Positions 42,200 to 51,371 of a DNA stretch of 64,000 nt are shown here, piece after piece. The notes under the pieces were generated by a model, which saw nothing but the letters and a program-made list of their open reading frames with translations, did not search any database and was not told where the DNA came from. How positions within the stretch are numbered: position 1 is the first letter of the stretch; every line of letters begins with the position of its first letter. The translations under genes were made by a program, and so were the position numbers. Source of the DNA: Salipaludibacillus sp. CUR1 (GTDB lineage Bacteria > Bacillota > Bacilli > Bacillales > Salisediminibacteriaceae); contig NZ_JAIWPE010000053.1 of the NCBI RefSeq assembly GCF_021028955.1, forward strand, positions 1 to 64,000, written 5' to 3'.

Positions 42200-42829
42200 A
42201 TGAGAGAATTTAAAAACAAAATTGAAACAGAGGAACAATTACGCCAGCTTATTGGGGTTCCAAGTGAGTTAGTAAATAAAAAAGTCATTTCATACCTTGA
42301 CCACAATTGTATAGAATTTATTTCTAACTCTCCTTTTTTGGTTGTGTCAACTGCTGATAAATTTGGATTTTGTGATGTCTCTCCAAGAGGTGATCACGCA
42401 GGATTTGTCCAAGTGATAAATGAAAAACATTTAATAATCCCTGAAAGACCAGGAAATAGAAGGATAGATTCAATGCGAAATATATTATCAAATCCAAAAA
42501 TAGGTCTTCTCTTTTTTATACCAGGATTGGGTGAGACATTAAGAGTAAACGGGAAAGCAGCATTAGTCACTGATGATGATTTACTTATTAAGATGGCGGT
42601 TAAAGGGAAAAAGCCATTTTTAGGTATTGGGGTAGAGGTTGAAGAGTGCTTTATTCATTGTGCAAAAGCTTTTATACGGTCAGGACTTTGGGAACCTGAC
42701 TCTTGGACTGAGAAACCATTACTGCCTTCTGCTTCCAAGATGTTATTTGAGCATGCTAAACTTCCTGGTACCAGTGTCGACTCTATTCAGAAAAAGCTCG
42801 AAGAAAGTTATTCTAATAGACTTTATTAA
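42200..42829 (+). CDS. Pyridoxamine-5'-phosphate-oxidase-fold flavoprotein (MSMEG_1061-like)
   Basis: A 209-residue protein of the FMN-binding split-barrel fold. Typical blocks are FLVVSTADKFGFCDVSPRGDHAGFVQV, LIIPERPGNRRIDSMRNILSNPKIGLLFFIPG and LRVNGKAALVTDDDLL, the outline of the MSMEG_1061 subgroup. It should bind FMN and reduce or oxidise an unknown substrate. AGAGGGGGC precedes the ATG. Confidence 0.85.
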   Translation: MREFKNKIETEEQLRQLIGVPSELVNKKVISYLDHNCIEFISNSPFLVVSTADKFGFCDVSPRGDHAGFVQVINEKHLIIPERPGNRRIDSMRNILSNPKIGLLFFIPGLGETLRVNGKAALVTDDDLLIKMAVKGKKPFLGIGVEVEECFIHCAKAFIRSGLWEPDSWTEKPLLPSASKMLFEHAKLPGTSVDSIQKKLEESYSNRLY

Positions 42830-42897
42830 ATTTATGGACAGCATTAGTGAAAAAGTAATTTCCATTCAAACCTATTGAAACATTTGAGGTGAAATTA

Positions 42898-43086
42898 ATG
42901 GACCTAATAGTGGTTGCGGCTATTCATATACTAATTGGACTATCCCTAATTTATTTTTATGGGAAATTACCTAAAGCACTCACAATATTTGCATTTGTTT
43001 TCTTATTCATGAGCTTCTTTTATTGGGTGGCTGTAATATGGGGCATATATTTTGACTGTTCACTAACGGAAGCTTTAAAGGAGTAA
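42898..43086 (+). CDS. Small membrane protein with two TM segments
   Basis: A 62-residue protein with TM segments at about 2-20 and 28-50 and an acidic tail. ATG at 42898 follows GAGGTG at nine bases; a TTG in frame at 42889 overlaps that site. It sits just before the second ATCAGCGA repeat array. No family recognised. Confidence 0.55.
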   Translation: MDLIVVAAIHILIGLSLIYFYGKLPKALTIFAFVFLFMSFFYWVAVIWGIYFDCSLTEALKE

Positions 43087-43138
43087 ATTGGTTTGGATCC
43101 TACGTTATAATTAGTTATTTTTATTATAAAGTCACTTC

Positions 43139-43285
43139 AATTAGCGGATATTTTTACTCTATCAGCGGAAAACGGATTCTATCAGCGGAAATCAAATTCA
43201 ATCAGCGAAAAACGAGGTTCTATCGGCGAAAATTCATTTCTATCAGCGATTTCACCCATTCAATCAGCGAATTTGAATAATTATA
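43139..43285. repeat. ATCAGCGA tandem repeat array, copy 2 (seven units)
   Basis: Units start at 43139 (AATTAGCGG), 43160, 43180, 43200, 43221, 43241 and 43262, with 20-21 bp periods. The last three spacers (AAAATTCATTTC, TTTCACCCATTC and the end AATTTGAATAATTATAATC) match copy 1 almost exactly. Both arrays therefore share a common right boundary. Confidence 0.75.
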
Positions 43286-43458
43286 ATCTAAGGAATTTTT
43301 CCTTTACCTAAAGATTAAATTACAAAAATCCTTTTTTAATCCCTTGAAAATAAAAGTATGGTAAAACTGTAATGATAAGCTTGGATATACATATTAATTA
43401 TTACGATGGCGAGGACCCAAGTGAATGTGCTAAGTAATTAAGTAAAGGGATGTAAAAA

Positions 43459-44613
43459 TTGACTATAGTTATCGTTTTATTGACAGCGCTGACTTATCAG
43501 CTGGTTCTCACCATTACACGACCAATGCTTCCGCTGTATGCTACTGAGTTAGGGGCTTCAGAATTAACCGTTGGATTACTGATATCCGCTTTTGCTTTTT
43601 TTCCTATGATACTGGCAATTTATATTGGAAAGATGGTAGACAAAGTTAGAAGTAACCTTCCAGTTGTGTTTGGGATAATAGGTTTGACTATTGGAATAGC
43701 TGTTCCGGCTTTTATTCCTACCATATGGGCTTTATTTATCTCCCAAACACTCGTAGGGGTTTCCCAAATATTTATAAACGTCGGCTTACAGCATATCGTG
43801 GGGTCTCATTCTACGCCAGCTACACGAGATAAACATTTTAGTTATTTAAGTACAGGAATCTCATTAGGCTGGTTTATAGGTCCTGTGACTGGAGGCTATT
43901 TAGGTGAATTCTATCAATTTCAGGTTATATACACTTATACATTATTCTTTGGTGTCCTGGCCTTGATTATTGGGATGTTTTTGCCTAAAGGATTCAGCCA
44001 AAATAAACGGAAACCAAAAACTGATAATAAAAAAGAAGGCACGTTAAATTTATTAACTGAGAAGAAAGTTAGGCGAGCCTTGATCACAAGTGCTCTGGTG
44101 TTATATTCAAGAGATATTTTTATAGCTTATTTTCCTATACTTGCCTCAGGCCAAGGGTATTCCACTTCGGAGATAGGATGGATTATATCAATAAAAGGAT
44201 TAGCCCTGGTATTAGTCAGGTTTTCGCTGCCATTTTTGTTAGATAAATTAGGACGGGACAGGATAATTTTTTTCTCATTATTTATGGGAGGAGCATCTTT
44301 CGCGTTATACCCGATGCTTGGTCACTTCTATTTGTTTATTTTACTAGCAGTGATGATTGGAGCTGGCTTAGGCTGTGGTCAGCCCTTGTCTATGAGTATT
44401 GCTTATAATGCCGCTCCGGAAGCAAGAAAAGCAGAGGTTCTAGGATTGCGTCTTTCTGTTAATCGGGCTTCTCAGGTGTTTGCCCCCGTATTATTTGGAT
44501 TAGTAGAAACCATCGGGGGAATTTATTCAGTATTTTATTTAAGTGGTGTATTTTTAGTAAGTGGCGCCTTTTACTCAAGAAAAACGAAGGGTCAGGATAA
44601 GGTAGTAAAATAA
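43459..44613 (+). CDS. Major facilitator superfamily transporter
   Basis: A 384-residue MFS protein with about 11-12 TM helices. Loop 2-3 carries YIGKMVDKVRSNLPVVFG, a variant of the GxLaDrxGrkxxl motif, repeated after helix 8 as FLLDKLGRDRIIFFSL. LGAELTVGLLISAF and VGVSQIFINVGLQHIVGS fit drug or sugar-efflux-type MFS. TTG start follows AAAGGGATG at about eight bases. Substrate unknown. A single gene after the repeat array. Confidence 0.85.
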   Translation: MTIVIVLLTALTYQLVLTITRPMLPLYATELGASELTVGLLISAFAFFPMILAIYIGKMVDKVRSNLPVVFGIIGLTIGIAVPAFIPTIWALFISQTLVGVSQIFINVGLQHIVGSHSTPATRDKHFSYLSTGISLGWFIGPVTGGYLGEFYQFQVIYTYTLFFGVLALIIGMFLPKGFSQNKRKPKTDNKKEGTLNLLTEKKVRRALITSALVLYSRDIFIAYFPILASGQGYSTSEIGWIISIKGLALVLVRFSLPFLLDKLGRDRIIFFSLFMGGASFALYPMLGHFYLFILLAVMIGAGLGCGQPLSMSIAYNAAPEARKAEVLGLRLSVNRASQVFAPVLFGLVETIGGIYSVFYLSGVFLVSGAFYSRKTKGQDKVVK

Positions 44614-44766
44614 GTTTAGTCAAACAGTCAATAAAATGATATACGACAGACATCCGCTATATACCAAATGGTTTCACCCTGAGGTTCGCTGGGAAAAGGA
44701 GTGCTGTACACACATTTTTTGGAAAAATAAGAGAATGACAGCATAAATGAAAAGGAGAGATTTCCT

Positions 44767-46194
44767 GTGCGAAACGAGACGAAGCATTACATTAATGGTG
44801 AATGGGTGGAGTCGACCGGCTCTGAGACGATTGACGTTATTAATCCGGCAACCGAAGAAGTGATGGGGAAGATCAGTTCAGGGACAGAGGAAGATTTGGA
44901 TAAAGCGGTTAAGGCTGCACGTGCCGCGTTCCCTTCTTTCTCCCGTTCGACGAAAGAGGAACGGATCCAATGGCTCAAAAATATCGCGGAAGGTTATGAG
45001 AAAAGGAAGGAAGAGTTAATAAGCGTTATGACAGATGAACTCGGTGCGCCGCTTACCGTGTCGGAGGAAGTTCATTATCCGATGGGGCTGGGGCACTTTC
45101 AGCAGGCGGCTGATTCGCTCGCTGACTTTTCGTTTTCAGAAGACAGAGGCGGCCATACGCTTTTAAAAGAATCGATCGGCGTGAGCGGCTTGATTACACC
45201 GTGGAATTTCCCGACCAACCAGGCTTCAACGAAAATAGCCAGTGCGATAGCGGCGGGAAGTCCGGTTATCCTGAAACCGGCCTCGAAGACACCTTTTGCG
45301 GCGATAATTTTGGCTGAGATCATTGATGAAGCAGGGGTGCCAAAAGGGGCGTTCAACCTTGTGAACGGCTCCGGATCCGTTATCGGTAACGGCATAAGTT
45401 CCCATCCTGGTATTGATTTCGTTTCCTTTACTGGTTCAGGAACTGTCGGTGAAAAAATAATGAAAAACGCCGCGGAAACGATTAAGAAAGTGGCACTGGA
45501 ACTGGGCGGGAAATCGCCTATCATTGTCCTGGATGATGCAGACGTTGAAGAGGCAGCCAAAACAGCGCTATCCAATATTATGAATAACACGGGACAGGTG
45601 TGCTCTGCAGGAACGAGGGTGTTTATTCCTCAGTCAATGAAGCAGTCATTTGAGGAAAGTCTTCTTGACCAGCTTTCAAACTTTCCTGTTGGCGATCCCC
45701 GTAAAGAAGGCATTGCTATGGGGCCGCTTGTCTCAGAGGACCAGTGGGAGACCGTTCAGTCTTATATTAAAAAAGGTGAAAAAGAAGCCACACTTCTCAC
45801 CGGAGGAACAGGGAAGCCGGAAGGACTGGATACAGGGTATTACGCGAAGCCGACTATTTTTACTGATGTGTCTAACGATTCGGTGATTGCCCAGGAGGAA
45901 ATCTTCGGTCCGGTTACGACCGTTATCACGTACGATGAGGTGGATGAAGCCATTGAAATGGCAAACGCTACCGTTTATGGACTGGCAGGATATATAGTCG
46001 GAAAAGATCCGGAAACAATCAAGTATGTGGCATCGAATATCCGGGCCGGCCGCATTAAAGTCAATGGCGAAAAGACTGATTTCAACGGACCGTTTGGCGG
46101 TTTCAAGCAATCCGGCATCGGCCGGGAATGGGGTGACTTCGGGATCGAGGAATACCTCGAAATCAAATCTGTCCACGGCATGCCGTCGTCATAA
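44767..46194 (+). CDS. Aldehyde dehydrogenase
   Basis: A 475-residue NAD(P)-dependent aldehyde dehydrogenase. Visible are the cofactor loop FTGSGTVGEKI, the general base E245 (LELGGKSP), catalytic C279 in GQVCSAGTR, and the end GPFGGFKQSGIGREWG. Its opening KHYINGEWVESTGSETIDVINPATEE is usual for the family. It oxidises an aldehyde to the acid in the cytoplasm. A GTG start follows AAAGGAGAG. Strong terminator at 46240-46270. GC content is higher than in the flanking small genes. Confidence 0.92.
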   Translation: MRNETKHYINGEWVESTGSETIDVINPATEEVMGKISSGTEEDLDKAVKAARAAFPSFSRSTKEERIQWLKNIAEGYEKRKEELISVMTDELGAPLTVSEEVHYPMGLGHFQQAADSLADFSFSEDRGGHTLLKESIGVSGLITPWNFPTNQASTKIASAIAAGSPVILKPASKTPFAAIILAEIIDEAGVPKGAFNLVNGSGSVIGNGISSHPGIDFVSFTGSGTVGEKIMKNAAETIKKVALELGGKSPIIVLDDADVEEAAKTALSNIMNNTGQVCSAGTRVFIPQSMKQSFEESLLDQLSNFPVGDPRKEGIAMGPLVSEDQWETVQSYIKKGEKEATLLTGGTGKPEGLDTGYYAKPTIFTDVSNDSVIAQEEIFGPVTTVITYDEVDEAIEMANATVYGLAGYIVGKDPETIKYVASNIRAGRIKVNGEKTDFNGPFGGFKQSGIGREWGDFGIEEYLEIKSVHGMPSS

Positions 46195-46239
46195 AAAGCG
46201 TACCAGCCTCAACTGACAGGTTAGTTTTGGGGTACAGAA

Positions 46240-46270
46240 AGAGCCCGGGGAACAAATCCTCGGGCTTTTA
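46240..46270. terminator. Terminator of the aldehyde dehydrogenase gene
   Basis: AGCCCGGGG and CCTCGGGCT with one bulge around AACAAAT, then TTTTA. Confidence 0.8.
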
Positions 46271-46375
46271 ATGGTTTTTACCTGTTATGACTGCTATAAC
46301 TGATATAATCGCCACCCTGCCACTAAAATGGACATAAACCTGAACCAGCAGGTTATTGAACTCTTGCTTATTATC

Positions 46376-46543
46376 TCATCCCTGGAATTTTCTTTTTTCA
46401 ACAAATAACAAAATAAGTGTGGCCAATGGGCCCAGTAAAAGCGACAGTATAAACCAGTTTAGTCCTGTTCGATTCTTTCCTTGTGCAAGGCCGGCATTAA
46501 TCAGTGCAAGGGTGCCCCAGCCCACAAAAAATTGGTTTTCCAT
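46376..46543 (-). CDS. Small membrane protein with two TM segments
   Basis: A 55-residue protein (MENQFFVGWGTLALINAGLAQGKNRTGLNWFILSL and on). Hydrophobic spans sit at about 4-18 and 30-48, separated by a GKNRTG turn, ending in basic VEKRKF. GGGAGGACAG precedes the ATG at 46543. The NRTGLNWFILSLLLGPLATL stretch is common in small Bacillales and cyanobacterial membrane proteins. Function unknown. Confidence 0.65.
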   Translation of the reverse strand: MENQFFVGWGTLALINAGLAQGKNRTGLNWFILSLLLGPLATLILLFVEKRKFQG

Positions 46544-46742
46544 CTTCTGTCCTCCCCGCAATTCAGTAATTTCCGATGGTTGTGTTACCTCAATAGAATA
46601 TGTACAACGCTGTTATCCACTTTACCATATTATTCAGAAAGTCTCCTGATGATGTTCTCAGGAGCTCACAAAAAAACGCATGTGATTTTCTGCGGGAAAA
46701 CCAATGCGTTTTATATGAATGAGATAGCAACCTGCCACCTGC

Positions 46743-47756
46743 TTATTTTTTCACGAGCAGATAAACAAAGTACGGTGCACCGATCAGGGCGACGACAATT
46801 CCCGCAGGAATCCCGTCCGGGTCTGCCAGGTTGCGCCCGAGGGTATCTGCTGCAAGAAGGAGCATGCCGCCGATCAGGAGGGCGACAGGAATCATCCGCT
46901 GGTGTGCCGATCCCGTGAGTGCCCGGGCGATGTGTGGCGCCATGAGTCCGACGAAGGCGATGCCGCCGGTAACCGACACAGCTGATGCGGCAAGGGCCAC
47001 GGCTGCCAGAATGAGAATGATCTGCTCTTTTCGCACTGCCACTCCGACACCTGTGGAAACCTGCTCTCCGAGAGCGAGCAGATTCAGGCGGGAGGCTTTA
47101 GCAAGCACGAGCGGAATTAGCACAAGGAGCCAGGGGAGGAGTGCCCAAACGAAGGGCCAGTCGGTCCCCCACACGCTCCCGGCGAGCCAGGACGCGATGA
47201 AATCAACTTTCTGCCGGTCGGCAGATGAAATAAGCACAATCATTAACCCCGACAGAGCAAGGGAAAAGCCAACACCGGTGAGAATAAAACGGTTCGGATT
47301 CAGGACGCCTGTCCTGTTTTCCCTGGCAAAAAACCAGATGGCTGCGGCAGTAAGGAGCGCTCCTGCAAAGGCTGCAGCCGGCAGAGCATAGACGAAAGTA
47401 CCTGGCTGAACCGGAAAAAACAGAAAAAAGACTGCTACCGCGGCTCCGGCTCCGGAGTTTATGCCGATAATGCCTGGATCCGCCAGGTCATTCCGGGTAA
47501 TTCCTTGAAGGATAGCACCGGAAAGAGCAAGTGCCATCCCCGCAAGCATCACGACGATCATTCTCGGGAGACGGATGGAAAACAGGACGAACGATTCCTG
47601 AAACGTCCCCTGGCCAAACAGGACAGGGAAGACACGGGAAAAAGACAGGGCAGAGTAGCCGGCGCTTAAGCTTATTGCCATTGTAAGAACGGTTAGGGCG
47701 ATTAGAGTGTTGACTATGGTACGGTTTTTTTTTGCCTGTGCTGGAAGTGTAATCAA
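46743..47756 (-). CDS. FecCD-family iron-siderophore ABC permease
   Basis: A 337-residue permease with about ten TM helices. Characteristic stretches are IRLPRMIVVMLAGMALALSGAILQGITRNDLADPGIIGINSGAGAAVA and GLMAPHIARALTG (coupling helix for the ATPase). It forms, with the product of 47753-48757, the membrane channel of a ferric-siderophore importer of FecCD/BtuC type. Its start overlaps the stop of the upstream permease gene by four bases (ATGA-like). It is the last gene of the Fur-controlled operon. Confidence 0.92.
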   Translation of the reverse strand: MITLPAQAKKNRTIVNTLIALTVLTMAISLSAGYSALSFSRVFPVLFGQGTFQESFVLFSIRLPRMIVVMLAGMALALSGAILQGITRNDLADPGIIGINSGAGAAVAVFFLFFPVQPGTFVYALPAAAFAGALLTAAAIWFFARENRTGVLNPNRFILTGVGFSLALSGLMIVLISSADRQKVDFIASWLAGSVWGTDWPFVWALLPWLLVLIPLVLAKASRLNLLALGEQVSTGVGVAVRKEQIILILAAVALAASAVSVTGGIAFVGLMAPHIARALTGSAHQRMIPVALLIGGMLLLAADTLGRNLADPDGIPAGIVVALIGAPYFVYLLVKK

Positions 47757-48757
47757 TAGCCCCGACCTCCTTTTCGTACGACCCAGAGAAAGAAGGGCAG
47801 ACCGATTATCGCAATAATGGCCGCAACCGGGGTTTCGTAAGGCGCGTGAATCGTCCGGCCCAGCGTATCGGCGAGAAGCATGAATATGGCACCGGCAATG
47901 GCGGACAAGGGAATCACAAAGCGGTAATCGGTACCGGCCACGGCCCGGACAATATGGGGAACCATGAGTCCGATAAACGCCAGGTTGCCGGCAAGAGCTA
48001 CCGATGCACCTGTCAGAAGAATGACGGTCACAAACAGGACCGCTTTCACCTGCTCAGTATGCTGGCCGAGACCTGCGGCCACTTCTTCGTTCAGGCTGAG
48101 AATCGTTACCTGTCTGGACAGAAGGAGGGCAATCAGGAGACCGATGCCGATAACTGGGACGACGAGCTGAAGCTGATTCATGTTAGTACCCAAAAGCCCG
48201 CCGGCCGTCCACAGGGAAACTTCCTGGGAGATACGGAACATGAGGCCGATTCCTTCTGCCGCTGCCTGGAGAAAGGCCGATACTGCAGCTCCTGCTAGAA
48301 CAATACGGAACGAAGACATGGGACCCCGGCGAACGCGGCTGATCCCGAACACCAGGGAACCGCCAGCTGCTGCGCCGATAAAGCAGGCGATCATGATTGT
48401 AAAGTAGTTAGTCCCTGGAATAAAGGCAATCGTAACGGCGAGCGCCGCGTTCGCACCTGCAGTCAGGCCGAGAAGCCCAGGATCTGCAAGCGGGTTTCTC
48501 GTCATACCCTGCATGAGGGCACCAGCTGTAGCCAGTGCTGCACCGACAACAGCTGCTCCAATTTCTCGGGGGAGCCGGATTTCCCGGATAATTAAAAGGG
48601 ATTCTCCGGTTTCTTGTGTAAAGATAGCACGCATAACATCCCGGAACGGAATTTGCGCAGCTCCTGCCGAGAGGGCAAGAGTGAAGGTGGCCGCCAGAAG
48701 AATAAGGGCGGCCGGAAATACGATCGAAAAGGCCTGTTTTTTTGACTCGGTATGCAT
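47753..48757 (-). CDS. FecCD-family iron-siderophore ABC permease
   Basis: A 334-residue permease, partner of the downstream permease. IREIRLPREIGAAVVGAALATAGALMQGMTRNPLADPGLLGLTAGANAALAV and GLMVPHIVRAVAG are the typical blocks. The pair resembles B. subtilis YfiZ/YfhA. It lies 30 bases after the binding-protein gene. GC content is clearly higher than in the first 25 kb, perhaps due to membrane-protein codon usage or a different origin. Confidence 0.92.
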   Translation of the reverse strand: MHTESKKQAFSIVFPAALILLAATFTLALSAGAAQIPFRDVMRAIFTQETGESLLIIREIRLPREIGAAVVGAALATAGALMQGMTRNPLADPGLLGLTAGANAALAVTIAFIPGTNYFTIMIACFIGAAAGGSLVFGISRVRRGPMSSFRIVLAGAAVSAFLQAAAEGIGLMFRISQEVSLWTAGGLLGTNMNQLQLVVPVIGIGLLIALLLSRQVTILSLNEEVAAGLGQHTEQVKAVLFVTVILLTGASVALAGNLAFIGLMVPHIVRAVAGTDYRFVIPLSAIAGAIFMLLADTLGRTIHAPYETPVAAIIAIIGLPFFLWVVRKGGRGY

Positions 48758-48787
48758 CGTTATCGCTTCATTTCGTATCAGAGTAGA

Positions 48788-49711
48788 TTAGGATTCAGTT
48801 CCAAGGAAGTGTTCCTCGAAGAAATCAAGCTGGTAATCAAGCGTGAGCGGGTCGTTAAAGTAGAACTTCATCGCTTCTGCTTCAAAGACATTTCCGTTTT
48901 TTACTGCAGGGATGTTCTGATACGTCTCAGTTTCTGTAAAGGAGTTGTCGGTGTCGGCTACTTTACTGAAAATCATGTAATCACCGGCAAACTCAGGCAG
49001 AACCTCGGCTGATAGGGCATAGTAGCCGTCCTCAAGAGCCATTTCCTCTACTTTTTCGGGCATTCCCAGCTCCATCTCCTGATAGAGAATTTCGGTTCCT
49101 CGGCCCCAATTATCTCCGAAAATGTAAAGCTGCTTGTCGAATTTTTCGAAGACGGAGACAGTGGCATCTTCACCGATTTCTTTTTTGACACGCTCACCCA
49201 GATCGTTGGCCCGTACTTTAAAGTCTTCAACCCAGGTGCGAGCTTCGTCTTCCTTGTTCAGAAGTTTTCCGATTTCAATATGCTGAGTAAGGTAGTCCAC
49301 ATTGTCGTAAGTATAAGTCACGAGCGGAGCGATTTCTTCCAGACGGTCAATATTGTTCATATCCGTGGAGCCGATAATAAGATCCGGATCGAGCTCAATC
49401 AGTTTTTCAAGGCTTTCGTCGCTCACAACTTCCACGCTTTCCAGTTGTTCCTGAAAATTCGGGTTATCGACGGACCAGGGATCGATACCGACGAGGTTCC
49501 CATCAAGCGCCATGACGTTACCGGTATAAGAGCCGGCAAGCACCACAATACGTTCGGGATTATCGGGGACCTCTACAGGGCCGTTTTCGGATTCGTATGT
49601 AAATGTCTCTCCGTTGTCTGACTCGTTGGCAGCTTCGCCTCCGGAGTTTTCGGCGCCGCAGGCACTAAGCGTGACCAGTGACAGGGCGGTTATGAGTAGT
49701 GTGTTTTTCAT
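48788..49711 (-). CDS. Iron-siderophore-binding lipoprotein of an ABC importer
   Basis: A 307-residue lipoprotein. The lipobox is LSACG (cysteine at about residue 18) after a short basic start; the mature part begins with an acidic glycine-rich linker. The TroA/FhuD-like fold shows ERIVVLAGSYTGNVMALD, LIELDPDLIIGSTDMN and a C-terminal FYFNDPLTLDYQLDFFEEHF. It captures a ferric siderophore outside the membrane and passes it to the two permeases. The start follows AAAGGAGAG and lies 47 bases inside the ATPase gene. Resembles YfiY. Confidence 0.9.
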   Translation of the reverse strand: MKNTLLITALSLVTLSACGAENSGGEAANESDNGETFTYESENGPVEVPDNPERIVVLAGSYTGNVMALDGNLVGIDPWSVDNPNFQEQLESVEVVSDESLEKLIELDPDLIIGSTDMNNIDRLEEIAPLVTYTYDNVDYLTQHIEIGKLLNKEDEARTWVEDFKVRANDLGERVKKEIGEDATVSVFEKFDKQLYIFGDNWGRGTEILYQEMELGMPEKVEEMALEDGYYALSAEVLPEFAGDYMIFSKVADTDNSFTETETYQNIPAVKNGNVFEAEAMKFYFNDPLTLDYQLDFFEEHFLGTES

Positions 49712-50507
49712 TGGTGTTCTCTCCTTTAAGTAAATGGTAGGTCATGCACATTGGTTTTTGAGTACGCGGGTCACGGCCGATCATCGCATCAATGTGAAAA
49801 ACTTCTTTTAGAACGACGTGCTCTATTACCTCATCGGGCGTACCGGTTTTCACGATGCACCCGTTTTTCATGGCAACAATATGATCGGCGAAGCGGGAAG
49901 CGTGGTTCAGATCATGAAGAACCATGACGATGGTGCGTTCCTCTGTTTCATTTAAATGCTGCAGTAGTTCAAGCACTTCCAGCTGATGAGCAAGGTCGAG
50001 ATAAGTAGTAGGCTCATCGAGAAAAATCATATCTGTTTCTTGGGCGAGCGCCATGGCAATCCAAACACGCTGACGCTGGCCGCCAGAGAGAGCGTCCAAT
50101 GGCCGGCAGTTATAATCAAGTGTGCCTGTCTGTTCCATGGCACGACCAATGATCATTCTGTCTTTTGCAGTAAGTCTTCCAAAGCCCCGCTGGTGGGGGA
50201 AACGTCCGTAGGAAACAAGTTCACCTGCCGTAAGGCCACCGGTCGTTTCCGGGGACTGGGGGAGGATAGCCATATCCTTGGCCAGTGCTTTCGTATTTCT
50301 CTTGGCAATGTGTTCTCCGTCCAGCAGGATGGATCCGGCTGAATGGGGGAGGATGCGGGTGAGCGTTTTCAGAAGCGTCGATTTTCCGCAGCCGTTTGAA
50401 CCGATAATGGCGGTGACTTTTTTATCGGGAATGCTTAGATCCAGATGATTGATAATCGGCGTTTCTGTGTAGCCTGCCGAGAGACCCGTTGCCTGAAGTC
50501 GGGACAT
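49665..50507 (-). CDS. ABC transporter ATPase for iron-siderophore uptake
   Basis: A 280-residue ATPase of the FecE/FhuC type. Walker A is GSNGCGKST, the Q-loop is ILPQSPE, the signature is LSGGQRQRV, and Walker B is MIFLDEPTTYLDLAH with the switch histidine in VLHDLNHASRF. First gene of the operon, directly after a perfect Fur box. The 3' end overlaps the binding-protein gene by 47 bases. Most siderophore operons place the ATPase last or elsewhere (YusV), so its first position is notable. Confidence 0.92.
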   Translation of the reverse strand: MSRLQATGLSAGYTETPIINHLDLSIPDKKVTAIIGSNGCGKSTLLKTLTRILPHSAGSILLDGEHIAKRNTKALAKDMAILPQSPETTGGLTAGELVSYGRFPHQRGFGRLTAKDRMIIGRAMEQTGTLDYNCRPLDALSGGQRQRVWIAMALAQETDMIFLDEPTTYLDLAHQLEVLELLQHLNETEERTIVMVLHDLNHASRFADHIVAMKNGCIVKTGTPDEVIEHVVLKEVFHIDAMIGRDPRTQKPMCMTYHLLKGENTNEKHTTHNRPVTGHA

Positions 50508-50537
50508 GTTGTGTCACCATCCTTTTTCAAAAAAGTA

Positions 50538-50556
50538 ATTGATAATGATTATCAAT
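50538..50556. promoter_or_regulatory. Perfect Fur box
   Basis: ATTGATAATGATTATCAAT is a perfect 19-base palindrome containing the 7-1-7 Bacillus Fur motif TGATAATNATTATCA. It lies 31 bases before the ATPase start and should give iron-dependent repression of the importer operon. The glutathione peroxidase gene on the other side starts 160 bases away. Confidence 0.9.
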
Positions 50557-50718
50557 ATCATTATGTAATAAGCATACGGACTTTCAGTTTGTTTTGTCAA
50601 CGGCTATTTTAAACCTTTGCTAAAAGGGGACTTTCGATAGGGCGTGAGCAAATCTCTTTTAACCGTGGCGTGCCGGGAGTATGATAGAAGAAATTACAAA
50701 CTTGAGGAGGAGATCTGG

Positions 50719-51204
50719 GTGAGAGAAACGGTACATGATTTTTCAGTTAAAAAACCGGACGGGACGGAAGTCTCTCTCGAAAATTATAAGGGCCAGCCGA
50801 TGGTCATTGTAAATACCGCCACGAAGTGCGGGCTTTCAGGACAGTTCAAAGATCTTGAGCGGCTGCATCAGACTTATAAAGATGAAGGGCTTGCTGTTCT
50901 TGGTTTTCCATGCAACCAGTTTATGAACCAGGAGCCGCTGTCTAATGATGAAATGATGGCTGCATGCGAGCGGAATTTCGGGGTGACTTTTCCCCTGTTT
51001 GCAAAAATAAAGGTGAACGGCGACGATGCCCATCCGCTTTACAAACATCTTAAAGCCTCCCAGAAGGGGGTCCTCAGCTCCGAAATTAAGTGGAATTTCA
51101 CAAAGTTTCTCGTCGACAAGGAAGGAAACGTTGTCAAGCGCTACTCGCCGCAGACTTCTCCAAAAAAGATGGAGGAAGATGTCCAGGAACTTCTGAATAA
51201 GTAG
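50719..51204 (+). CDS. bsaA: Glutathione peroxidase-type thiol peroxidase
   Basis: A 161-residue peroxidase of the GPx family. The catalytic set is C37 (NTATKCGLSGQF), Q71 and W125 (KWNFTKF), with a possible resolving C82/C83-region cysteine in AACERNFG. Uses a cysteine, not selenocysteine, and probably thioredoxin. The frame opens at 50644, but GAGGAGG just before the GTG at 50719 gives the standard length. It reduces hydroperoxides in the cytoplasm. A terminator follows at 51211. It lies divergent from the Fur-controlled operon. Confidence 0.9.
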   Translation: MRETVHDFSVKKPDGTEVSLENYKGQPMVIVNTATKCGLSGQFKDLERLHQTYKDEGLAVLGFPCNQFMNQEPLSNDEMMAACERNFGVTFPLFAKIKVNGDDAHPLYKHLKASQKGVLSSEIKWNFTKFLVDKEGNVVKRYSPQTSPKKMEEDVQELLNK

Positions 51205-51210
51205 TCTTAA

Positions 51211-51240
51211 AAAGCCTCCCGCAGTGATGAGGGAGGCTTC
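51211..51240. terminator. Terminator of the glutathione peroxidase gene
   Basis: AAAGCCTCCC and GGGAGGCTT stem around GCAGTGATGA. Confidence 0.8.
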
Positions 51241-51322
51241 AGTATGAGCATCTATTTAGCTTAACTGACTGCGTTTTTGACTGTTTATTGGGTTGGCCTT
51301 GAAATGTCCAGTCAAGGCAGCA

Positions 51323-51352
51323 AAAAATAGCCCTCACCTCAAGGTGAGAGCC
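51323..51352 (-). terminator. Terminator of the MacB-like ABC operon
   Basis: On the minus strand CTCACC, TTGA, GGTGAG is followed by GGCTATTTTTTG. It lies 20 bases after the permease stop at 51372. Confidence 0.75.
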
Positions 51353-51371
51353 ATATAAAGTCAGGAAACAA

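Noticed and set aside
46743-48757. Plus-strand genes opposite the iron permeases
   Set aside because: Long antisense frames are expected in GC-rich membrane-protein genes; the minus-strand proteins are clear family members.
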